From: Cohnella abietis
GTDB taxonomy: Bacteria; Bacillota; Bacilli; Paenibacillales; Paenibacillaceae
Assembly (NCBI RefSeq): GCF_004295585.1
Contig: NZ_AP019400.1
Location: 1,951,501 to 2,015,500, forward strand
DNA length: 64,000 nucleotides
Direction: 5' to 3'
The notes beneath the pieces are model-generated. The model saw nothing but the letters and a program-made list of their open reading frames with translations. It was not told the origin of the DNA and did no database searches. A program made the translations under genes and the position numbers. This document shows positions 36,793 through 44,437 of this stretch, piece after piece. Position 1 is the stretch's first letter. The number at the start of each line of letters is the position of its first letter.

Positions 36793-36841
36793 AAACACAA
36801 AAGGACATTCCGAGTAATGGTCGGATTGCCCTTTTGTGTTT
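36793..36841 (-). terminator. spoVR terminator, left copy
   Basis: AACACAAAAGG pairs with CCCTTTTGTGTT. It is duplicated at 41423-41471 with the repeat and oriented to end minus-strand spoVR transcripts. Confidence 0.75.
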
Positions 36842-36851
36842 TGAATTAGTA

Positions 36852-37439
36852 TCACACACTCTTCCGACTAGTCTTCTTGCCATCACAGCTGAATAGTATT
36901 TTTTTATCGTCAGAGATTGTCTCTAAGTGAACCTGTTTGCCCCATAGCTGAACCAGATAAGGGAGAGTGCGCTCAATATACTTGAGATCCAGCTCAGTTC
37001 CTTCAAACCTGTGGGTAATGTAAAGCTCACCGTTGCGCTGGAAGTCCCCATCGGTCACCTCTAAGTAGGGGTAACCACCGTTAACCCGAGAGTAAACAAG
37101 CTGATCGCGTATCGTTTCCCACGTTTTATCGGTAATTTTCCACTCCTGCCCCTTCTTCTCGAAAATATAGAGATCCAGCTCCTCCGTTAGCTCCTTGGTC
37201 AAGTAATTACGCAGGAAGGAGGGATCTGAATCAACCTCCCGAACCTCGAAAATCTTTTCTTGCCCGAATCTCTTCTCAATGTCCTCGAAGATCTTTAATC
37301 CGAGATAATAAGGATTTAAAGAGTGACGTGACGGTTGAACAACCGCGGAATTAAGCTTGGCATATTCGATAGTCTCTTCACTCGTAAGCGGAAGCTCACG
37401 CATGATTTTCTGGTGCCAGTAGGAAGCCCAGCCTTCGTT
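36852..37439 (-). pseudogene. Truncated spoVR copy (C-terminal part)
   Basis: The last 183-196 codons of a SpoVR protein, open to the stop at 36852 but without the N-terminal 270 residues. An in-frame ATG at 37403 lies at a natural internal Met, so any product would be a SpoVR C-terminal fragment. Against the intact gene, 23 nucleotide differences in the coding part give one amino acid change only (Asp for Glu, V-D-S-D-P). That pattern shows divergence under selection before truncation, i.e. this piece came from a different full-length allele. Confidence 0.9.
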
Positions 37440-37527
37440 GCGCTGAGGTGCTTAATCTAAAAGAAGGAAACAGAGGTTTTTGTGTCGAATAATGTAAAAA
37501 TATACAGGGTGAGGGGGAGAAGCGCAA

Positions 37528-40500
37528 ATGAGCGTTAATTTTAGCAAAGGATCTGAGTGGAGAAGATGGGACCTTCACGTACATACCCCAGAGTCCTATC
37601 AACAGAAATTCGGTGAAAACTGGGAAATTTACGTTGATGCTCTAAAGGACAAAGCTGTGTTACACGATGTAGAAGTAGTTGGCATTACTGATTATTTTTC
37701 TGTCGATGGTTATGACAAACTAAAAAGAGAATTTGCAAATGGTGAAACTTATTTGTCATTGTCAAACGGAAAAAAATTGTTCTTGATGCCCTGCATTGAA
37801 TTAAGAATTGATGCGTTTGACACACGTGAGAATTCAATCAATTTGCATTTGGTATTTAACCCCAAACTAGAAGCGATAACAATAAAAAGTGCACTCCTCG
37901 ATAATTTGAATGTAAAGTACCAAGATAATACTTTGAAGTGTAAACATGAAGATCTAATAAAGATTGGTTATGCTGAAGCCCATGGAGGTTCATTTCAGAT
38001 TAATTTGGATTTAACACAAATTGATTTGACTGACCAAAAAAAATATAAAAAAGTGGCACTTGATATGATTACTATCTCTATGGAAAATTTAAAGGAAATT
38101 ATGTCTAATAGTGGAATATCGAGAGATGATTACGTTATTTTAGTTGCGTATAAAGGACATGGTTCTTTAAGCAATATGCCATGGAGTGATCAGAATAATT
38201 TCACGGGTCGGTTAGGTAACATCAAACAGACCCTGTTAAACCAAGCAGATATGTGTTTTACTCATAACTCAGCAGATATAAATTTTCTTTTAGGTAAATC
38301 AACACATGCGCCTGTAGAAATGTTTCATAGACGGTTCCGATCATTAAAACCTAGTATTTGGGGTTCAGATGCTCATGATTTAAATAATCTATTTCATCCT
38401 TCAAATGGAGCTAGTCAACACTATACTTGGATTAAAGCTGATCCTACATTCGAAGGCTTGAAACAAATTGTTAATGAACCCGAAGAAAGAGTATTTATCG
38501 GTATCAAACCACCAAAGTTAAAAAACGTTCTTGACAAAAGGACAAAATATCTACGATCTATAGAGATTAGAAAAAAACCTGGTTCTATGCTAGTCGAAAC
38601 TTGGTTTGATAATGAACTTCAACTTAATCCAGGATTAGTAGCTGTAATTGGCAATAAAGGCAGTGGGAAAAGCGCCTTGGCTGACATACTCGGCTTATTG
38701 GGTGACACCTCTCATAGTTCATCCTTTTCTTTTTTGACGGAAAGTAGATTTAAGCAGAAAAAGGATAATAAAGCAATTAATTATGAAGGAACATTGATTT
38801 GGGAAGATGATACAAATATTAAGAAAAGTTTGAACGATTCAATTAATTCAACTTCTGTTGAACGGATTAGATATATACCTCAAAATTATTTTGAAATAAT
38901 TTGTAATGAAATGGCTAGTGGAGAAAAGAGTGTGTTTGACTCCGAATTAAAAAAGGTGATTTTTCAATATGTTTCAGAAATTGATAAATTAAATAAAGAA
39001 TCATTGGACGGCCTAATCACGTATAAGACAATTGAACTAAGAGAGTCTGTTCAACTTCTAAAAGTTGAGATTGGTAAGTTGAACTCTGAGGTTGTTGATC
39101 TAGAGAATAGGGCATCGACCAAGTTTATTTCTAGTTTACAAAGTCAACTAAAAATCAAGCAAAGTGAATTAGTTTCCCATGAAACAGCAATTCCTAAAGA
39201 GGTCATCAAACCAAATATTGATCCAATAATTGAAAGCTCAATATTAGCTAAGCAAAGTGAATTAAAGGAAATTGACAATTCAATAAATGTTTTAAGGACT
39301 TCTTTGTCAACAAATGAATTAGCTATCGCAAGTAGTGATAAACTATTGAATAAAGTTACAAATATTCAAACGAGACTAGAAAGTTTCAAAAAAGAATGTC
39401 AAGAAGAAATGGATATTTTGGGAATTCAATTTGAGGATGTTTTTAATTTTGTAATACAAGAAGAACCCATTAGTACAAAGAAAGCAGCGTTAATGCAAAT
39501 AAAGCAACAAATTATGGAGAAGTTAGACCCTGAGATTGAGACATCATTGCTGAAACAAAAAAATACAATTGAAAATGAAATTTCTATTTTCCAAGATCAA
39601 TTGGATGCACCAAATAGGGATTATCAACTGTATTTAAATGACTTGAATAAATGGATTGAGGCTAAACAAGCCATTACTGGTGAAATCGATGTTCTAGGAT
39701 CATTAAAATATTTAGAAGCAAAATTGGAGGAAATCAATTTAATTCCAGCAACATTACAACATCTAAGCCAAAATCGAAATGAATCATTGAAGAAAGTTTA
39801 CACTAAGATCAAGGAAGAGGTTCTTTTGTATCAGAATTTATACGGACCTATTCAAGATATTATCCAGACCAACGTAATACTTAAAGAATCACTAAAATTA
39901 AGATTTGAAGTTAGTGTTACAATAAGTAATTCTTTCCAAGATAACTTTTTAAAGCGATTAAATAGACGAGCAAAAGGGTCATTTAATGGAGTTAACGAAG
40001 GAGATCAAGTGTTAAGAAATTTAATTGATCGCTTCGAATACAACACTGAAGAAGGTGTTCTTGGATTAATTAATGAATTAATCAGTCACCTTCAATTTGA
40101 TAGACGTTTTGACGACCCTCCAAAAATGGAGATAGAAGAGCAGTTACGCCAAGGTGAATCCGTACAAGAATTGTACGATTTTATTTTTTCGCTTTCATAT
40201 CTTGAGCCCAAATATTTATTGAAATTAAATGACAAGGAGCTATCTGAATTATCGCCAGGGGAAAGAGGAATAATCCTGTTAATTTTTTATCTATTATTGG
40301 ACAAAGATGATATTCCACTTGTCATTGATCAGCCAGAGGATAATCTTGATAATCAGACTGTGTATAATCTCTTGGTACCATGTATTCGTGAGGCTAAAAA
40401 CTCCAGACAAATTTTCATTGTTACTCATAATCCTAATTTAGCAGTTGTTTGTGATGCCGAGCAGGTTATTTATGCCTCAATAGATAAAACGAATGGAAAT

Positions 40501-40632
40501 CAAATGATATACGAATCTGGTTCGATTGAAAACCCCAACATCAACAGACGACTTGTAGATGTATTAGAGGGTACTAGACCTGCATTTAATAATAGAGATG
40601 CCAAATATTTACCGGATATAGTCACAATCTGA
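37528..40632 (+). CDS. TrlF-like PHP-domain SMC/AAA ATPase (putative defence protein)
   Basis: A 1034-residue protein. A PHP phosphoesterase domain (~10-330) has DLHVHTP (His17, His19), VVGITDYFSVDGY, a mid-domain HNSAD and SIWGSDAHDLNNL. An ABC/SMC-type ATPase follows: Walker A IGNKGSGKSALADIL (~374-388), a long coiled coil (~490-790), signature ELSPGERGIILLI, Walker B PLVIDQPEDNLDN (~930) and a switch-like IVTHNPNLAVVCDAEQV. This matches the TrlF family, which is AAA-like ATPases with PHP domains found in defence islands. GGGGGAGAAGCGCAA is the SD. Base composition is far more AT-rich than the neighbours. Nuclease activity towards invading nucleic acid is plausible, not shown. Confidence 0.85.
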   Translation: MSVNFSKGSEWRRWDLHVHTPESYQQKFGENWEIYVDALKDKAVLHDVEVVGITDYFSVDGYDKLKREFANGETYLSLSNGKKLFLMPCIELRIDAFDTRENSINLHLVFNPKLEAITIKSALLDNLNVKYQDNTLKCKHEDLIKIGYAEAHGGSFQINLDLTQIDLTDQKKYKKVALDMITISMENLKEIMSNSGISRDDYVILVAYKGHGSLSNMPWSDQNNFTGRLGNIKQTLLNQADMCFTHNSADINFLLGKSTHAPVEMFHRRFRSLKPSIWGSDAHDLNNLFHPSNGASQHYTWIKADPTFEGLKQIVNEPEERVFIGIKPPKLKNVLDKRTKYLRSIEIRKKPGSMLVETWFDNELQLNPGLVAVIGNKGSGKSALADILGLLGDTSHSSSFSFLTESRFKQKKDNKAINYEGTLIWEDDTNIKKSLNDSINSTSVERIRYIPQNYFEIICNEMASGEKSVFDSELKKVIFQYVSEIDKLNKESLDGLITYKTIELRESVQLLKVEIGKLNSEVVDLENRASTKFISSLQSQLKIKQSELVSHETAIPKEVIKPNIDPIIESSILAKQSELKEIDNSINVLRTSLSTNELAIASSDKLLNKVTNIQTRLESFKKECQEEMDILGIQFEDVFNFVIQEEPISTKKAALMQIKQQIMEKLDPEIETSLLKQKNTIENEISIFQDQLDAPNRDYQLYLNDLNKWIEAKQAITGEIDVLGSLKYLEAKLEEINLIPATLQHLSQNRNESLKKVYTKIKEEVLLYQNLYGPIQDIIQTNVILKESLKLRFEVSVTISNSFQDNFLKRLNRRAKGSFNGVNEGDQVLRNLIDRFEYNTEEGVLGLINELISHLQFDRRFDDPPKMEIEEQLRQGESVQELYDFIFSLSYLEPKYLLKLNDKELSELSPGERGIILLIFYLLLDKDDIPLVIDQPEDNLDNQTVYNLLVPCIREAKNSRQIFIVTHNPNLAVVCDAEQVIYASIDKTNGNQMIYESGSIENPNINRRLVDVLEGTRPAFNNRDAKYLPDIVTI

Positions 40633-40635
40633 ATT

Positions 40636-40674
40636 ACAAACATCCCTCAGTTAGAATTGCTGAGGGATGTTTGT
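40636..40674. terminator. Hairpin between the TrlF-like gene and the convergent small gene
   Basis: TTACAAACATCCCTCAG pairs with CTGAGGGATGTTTGTAA around TTAGAATTG. It contains the stop codon of the convergent gene, so both messages end in the same structure. Confidence 0.85.
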
Positions 40675-41058
40675 AATATATAAATTCGTTAACGGTTGAA
40701 AAAGTGTTTCTTTGTCACAAAGAATTACCGGAATCTGGTTAGATGCTATAAATATTTTGATTTTTTGCTTACCATGCTGATTGTCATATAGACATTCTTC
40801 ATTATGGCAAATAATAAAATCACAATCGTGAGCAACGGTCCATTTCATTAAGTCTAATAACCGTCTACGGGTAACGAATAAGTCATTCAATAATAAGTAG
40901 TTTTTAGTATCAACGAATTTTTTGAGTATTTTTGAATTATAACTAGTAGCGAGATTTGTTGCCTTTTGAATTTGCTGTTCAAGCGTAATATTTTCATTAT
41001 TTTGAATGCCATAAAATACTCCCTTTTTACTTGATCCTAAGATCATATCTAAATGCAT
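40651..41058 (-). CDS. Hypothetical protein of the TrlF island (135 aa)
   Basis: 135 residues from ATG 41058, which has GGGAGG 8-9 nt upstream; an in-frame start at 41088 is less likely. The protein is soluble. The pattern (helix-rich N-terminus, RRRLLDLMKWTVAHDCDFIICHNEECLYD, then IKIFIASNQIPVILCDKE) resembles the catalytic-domain fold of serine resolvases without a clear active-site Ser motif, so this is only a hint. It is convergent with the TrlF-like gene, has the same AT-rich composition, and lies between the spoVR repeats. It could be a partner or a recombinase remnant. Confidence 0.55.
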   Translation of the reverse strand: MHLDMILGSSKKGVFYGIQNNENITLEQQIQKATNLATSYNSKILKKFVDTKNYLLLNDLFVTRRRLLDLMKWTVAHDCDFIICHNEECLYDNQHGKQKIKIFIASNQIPVILCDKETLFQPLTNLYITNIPQQF

Positions 41059-41219
41059 ATTCTCATCCTCCCTGCTTCTTAAGAACATGTCTATGATTAG
41101 ATACTATCAACTAGACATTAAGCTTACCTTTTTAACACTCCAACGACCGAGATAGTCTAGTAGATTGCTAAGAAAGAAGTTTGTTTTGTACATTTTTAGA
41201 TTCGCCAGTCTTTCTCTTC

Positions 41220-41413
41220 TCATAGATCCACCCAGGTTTCTTTCCATTCATCTAAGCTCAAGATGGGATCTATTAAATCACTTTTTACCATCATCCAGTT
41301 ATCGATTGGAGTTATCGAGTTTCTAGAGCCTGCGGGCTTGCGATGATGAGTAATGTAGTAAATAAAGGGAATTGAACAAATAAGGGATCGTATCATTATT
41401 GGGAGCTCTAAAA
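41220..41413 (-). pseudogene. Possible gene remnant cut at the right repeat junction
   Basis: A minus-strand frame whose last ~64 codons (for example FIYYITHHRKPAGSRN and DPILSLDEWKETWVDL) look like coding sequence, while its upstream part is the spoVR terminator repeat. It appears to be the C-terminal end of a gene interrupted at 41413/41414. Short, so the call is tentative. Confidence 0.25.
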
Positions 41414-42069
41414 CAATAATGTAAACACAAAAGGACATTCCGAGTAATGGTCGAATTGCCCTTTTGTGTTTTGAATTAGTATCACACACTCTTCCGACTT
41501 GTCTTCTTGCCATCACAGCTGAATAGTATTTTTTTATCGTCAGAGATTGTCTCTAAGTGAACCTGTTTGCCCCATAGCTGAACCAAGTAAGGGAGAGTGC
41601 GCTCAATATACTTGAGATCAAGCTCAGTACCTTCAAACCTGTGGGTAATGTAAAGCTCACCGTTGCGCTGGAAGTCCCCATCGGTCACCTCTAAGTAGGG
41701 ATATCCGCCATTAACCCGAGAGTAAACAAGCTGATCGCGTATCGTTTCCCACGTTTTATCGGTAATTTTCCACTCCTGCCCCTTCTTTTCGAAAATATAC
41801 AGATCCAGCTCCTCCGTTAGCTCCTTGGTCAAGTAATTGCGCAGGAAGGAGGGATCAGATTCAACCTCCCGAACCTCGAAAATCTTTTCTTGCCCAAATC
41901 TCTTCTCAATGTCCTCGAAGATCTTTAGTCCGAGATAATAAGGATTTAAGGAGTGACGCGACGGTTGAACAACCGCGGAATTGAGCTTGGCATACTCGAT
42001 AGTCTCTTCGCTCGTAAGCGGCAGCTCGCGCATGATTTTCTGGTGCCAGTAGGAAGCCCAGCCTTCGTT
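41414..42069. repeat. Right 656-bp direct repeat, inside intact spoVR
   Basis: Partner of 36784-37439 at 96.3% identity with no indel. This copy is continuous with the full spoVR gene. Confidence 0.95.
41423..41471 (-). terminator. spoVR terminator, right copy
   Basis: Same hairpin as at 36793-36841 (AACACAAAAGG with CCCTTTTGTGTT), directly after the spoVR stop at 41482 on the minus strand. Confidence 0.8.
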
Positions 42070-42891
42070 CATGATTTTAGTCTCAATCTGTGGCCAGAAA
42101 TAAAGCATTTCCTCGCGTAGAATACTCATAATGTCACGTTGCCAATCCTCCATAGCGGGAGAAAACTCTTGAATGAACCAGACGATGTCTTTCTCCGGAT
42201 TCAGTGGGAATTTGCGAGCTTCGGCTACTTCGTCAGCGTTATTTTTGGTAGGATTAGTGGTCTCAAAGCTCTCCAGATCCCAGAGATCTTCATAAGGGGA
42301 AGCAGGTCGGCTGTTGCCTTTGTCCTTCGATTTATCGCGCCTTAGCTGGAGCTCCATATAATGCTTTTTGTCGAGACCATAGGGCTTAAAGAGACTAGGA
42401 TCAACATGCTCCTGAATGGCCATGACCGCATCAAGGAAACGCTCCACCTGAGCGGTACCATGTTCAACCTCATACTGGCTGATTCTTTCGGCTGCTGCTG
42501 ACATGCTTTCCACCATATTACGATTAGATATAGAGAAACGAGCGTTGTTCTTGAAAAAATCGCAATGAGCAAGCACGTGAGCGACGATGAGCTTATTTTG
42601 CACCAACGAATTACCGTCAAGCAGGAAGGCATAGCAGGGGTTTGAGTTAATGACGAGCTCATATATTTTGCTGAGACCAAGATCGTATTGCATTTTCATC
42701 TTATTGAAGGTTTTTCCGAAGCTCCAATGGCTGAAGCGTGTCGGCATCCCATATGCACCGAAAGTATAAATAATGTCCGATGGGCAAATTTCATAACGCA
42801 TGGGGTAGAAGTCCAGTCCGAATTGTTCGGCAATTAACGTAATATCTGAAATGGCGACTTCTAAATCCCGTTGTTCCTCATCACGTGGCAT
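41482..42891 (-). CDS. spoVR: SpoVR-family sporulation protein
   Basis: A 469-residue protein matching the full SpoVR/YcgB length. Characteristic blocks are [30 protein letters not shown] in the N-terminal third (written here in part), [56 protein letters not shown] and [16 protein letters not shown]. SpoVR takes part in spore cortex formation in Bacillus; its biochemistry is unsettled, and it acts with PrkA and YhbH in other species. The 3' part is duplicated 4.6 kb downstream at the far side of the TrlF island, but this copy is intact. Confidence 0.94.
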   Translation of the reverse strand: MPRDEEQRDLEVAISDITLIAEQFGLDFYPMRYEICPSDIIYTFGAYGMPTRFSHWSFGKTFNKMKMQYDLGLSKIYELVINSNPCYAFLLDGNSLVQNKLIVAHVLAHCDFFKNNARFSISNRNMVESMSAAAERISQYEVEHGTAQVERFLDAVMAIQEHVDPSLFKPYGLDKKHYMELQLRRDKSKDKGNSRPASPYEDLWDLESFETTNPTKNNADEVAEARKFPLNPEKDIVWFIQEFSPAMEDWQRDIMSILREEMLYFWPQIETKIMNEGWASYWHQKIMRELPLTSEETIEYAKLNSAVVQPSRHSLNPYYLGLKIFEDIEKRFGQEKIFEVREVESDPSFLRNYLTKELTEELDLYIFEKKGQEWKITDKTWETIRDQLVYSRVNGGYPYLEVTDGDFQRNGELYITHRFEGTELDLKYIERTLPYLVQLWGKQVHLETISDDKKILFSCDGKKTSRKSV

Positions 42892-43126
42892 ATCAAGCTG
42901 AGCCCCCTATTATAAACAAAGATTCCACCACATTATGTATATGAGGGAACTAGCGGGAGTGTGATGATAATTTAATTATCTGTAATTTAATGCATCCAGT
43001 AAAGGGACTTATGAGGGGTTGAAATGTTGAGAAGGAGAGGAGTAGGAAACTTTAAGCCTATGGGAAAGGTCTAAACCGGAAGCAAGAGATTATCTACTAG
43101 CTAGTATGGCTTTTGATCGTCATCAT

Positions 43127-43300
43127 TTATTTTTTATGTATGATTTCAGACAACAGAACGGCAAATTCCTCTTCGTTGTCACTGTAGGTTGAGATGGCTT
43201 CCTGCCGGTCCTTTTCCGCTTGGGAAAGCTGATAGATGACGTCGGCATCATTGAAAATAAAAGTGGTAAGTAATAAACGACCTAGATTTTCAATTTTCAT
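43127..43300 (-). CDS. Small hypothetical protein (57 aa)
   Basis: 57 residues from ATG 43300 to the stop at 43127. GAGGTG lies ~9 nt upstream of the ATG. It is acidic and soluble: an N-terminal MKIENLGRLLLTTFIFND, then a helical, charged region (YQLSQAEKDRQEAI) and EEEFAVLLSEIIHKK. No family recognised. The 240 bp towards spoVR and the 370 bp after it (43301-43674) show no other gene. Confidence 0.5.
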   Translation of the reverse strand: MKIENLGRLLLTTFIFNDADVIYQLSQAEKDRQEAISTYSDNEEEFAVLLSEIIHKK

Positions 43301-43674
43301 ATTTCATTACACCTCGTAATCCTTCAAGTGTGTGAATTTCCATTGTACATTTGACATGTGAGATACGTTAGGATTTGTAGCTTAGCATATTGATCGGGAT
43401 AAATTTTACGAACTTCTCCAAATAAATAGCTATTTCTAGTTTACCAGAATATAAGTTTCAACAGTAATGATACTCCCTAGTCTGTAGAAGAATAATCCAC
43501 AAACTAGGCACGATGAAACCGAAAAAATTTAGTAGATGTTACAGCAAGATTTCGGGAGGGGCAGCCTTATAATTACATCTTTATCTTGTCGAACATCTTC
43601 CCGACTCAGTGCCGACTTGTTACAGACTAAAGACTTATTATGTTATAATTCAAAGGTAAAGGAGAGTGAAGATC

Positions 43675-43908
43675 ATGCAATTTAGTCTAAAAGGTCCTGA
43701 TGGAACGGTCATTGTGTCTTATCGTAAAGACCGCAAAGAATTCATTCGTATAGCAGGCAGCGAATATGAAGTTTATAATCCTGTTTTTGATCTGGATTCA
43801 GACCCCGAAATTAGACAGATGATCGAAGCTTCTGAGAAAGACATTAAGCAAGGAAAAGTATATTCTACAGATGAGATGGTTGAAGCGATAAAGCGTGGTG
43901 AGTTGTAA
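43675..43908 (+). CDS. Antitoxin-like protein of a type II toxin-antitoxin pair
   Basis: 77 residues from ATG 43675 (SD GGAGAG at 43661-43666, 8 nt spacing; GTG 43666 is too close). An N-terminal beta-rich segment (QFSLKGPDGTVIVSYRKDRKEF) is followed by an acidic helical C-terminus ending STDEMVEAIKRGEL, a usual toxin-wrapping tail. The stop is immediately followed by the toxin start with no gap, so the pair is co-translated. The exact antitoxin family is not recognised. Confidence 0.65.
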   Translation: MQFSLKGPDGTVIVSYRKDRKEFIRIAGSEYEVYNPVFDLDSDPEIRQMIEASEKDIKQGKVYSTDEMVEAIKRGEL

Positions 43909-44190
43909 TTGATCGTTCAATGGACCGAAACAGCAAGACTTCGATTCCAACAAATTAAGAGCGATCATTACACACAACAAGAAACGATTGAATATAAGAT
44001 CAATCTAATTCGTCGGGTGGAAGAAAAAGTAGTCAGTATGGGAACAATAATGCCATCGCGTGAATATCGCAATACCTATTATTGCTTAGTCGATCGTTAT
44101 GTCGTGTCCTATAAAGCGTTGGATCAGGGCGAGCGATATTTGATTACTTCTTTCAAACACGGAGCAATGAAACGCAATCTTAAATATTAA
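43909..44190 (+). CDS. RelE/ParE-superfamily toxin-like protein
   Basis: 93 residues from TTG 43909, abutting the antitoxin stop (SD GGTGAG inside its end). The pattern fits the RelE/ParE fold: VQWTETARLRFQQIKSD helix, INLIRRVEEKVVSMGTIMPSREY, then strands YYCLVDRYVVSYKALD and YLITSFKHGAMKRNLKY. Basic C-terminal residues are typical of these ribosome- or gyrase-targeting toxins. The target cannot be read from sequence. Confidence 0.7.
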   Translation: MIVQWTETARLRFQQIKSDHYTQQETIEYKINLIRRVEEKVVSMGTIMPSREYRNTYYCLVDRYVVSYKALDQGERYLITSFKHGAMKRNLKY

Positions 44191-44234
44191 TTGGAAGCCG
44201 CTTCAAATACATGAGTCGTTTTTTTTATGCACTA

Positions 44235-44284
44235 AAAACAACAGCCACATGGAGAGTAACAACTCCACGTGGCTGTTGTTTTAT
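44235..44284 (+). terminator. Terminator after the toxin-antitoxin pair
   Basis: AAACAACAGCCAC pairs with GTGGCTGTTGTTT across an inner GGAG/CTCC pairing, followed by TTATT. Confidence 0.85.
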
Positions 44285-44437
44285 TAGTAAAAGAGGAATG
44301 GTGCTTCTTCAAATACAGGTTTCGCACATATTTATTTGATAACAATAGGTTATTGAGTTAGGGTTTCTGAGAGCTCTTTTTTCTGTGATATAATAATGAA
44401 ATCAAACTGGTTTTTCGTGTAGGGAAAGGAAGAGAGT

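Larger units (their letters stand above)
36784..37439. repeat. Left 656-bp direct repeat of the spoVR 3' end
   Basis: It aligns without gaps to 41414-42069, offset 4630 bp, with 24 mismatches in 656 (96.3% identity). It includes the spoVR terminator and its last 196 codons. The right edge is the 17-nt string GAAGCCCAGCCTTCGTT (37423-37439), which also occurs at 36537-36553 and 42053-42069. Confidence 0.95.
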
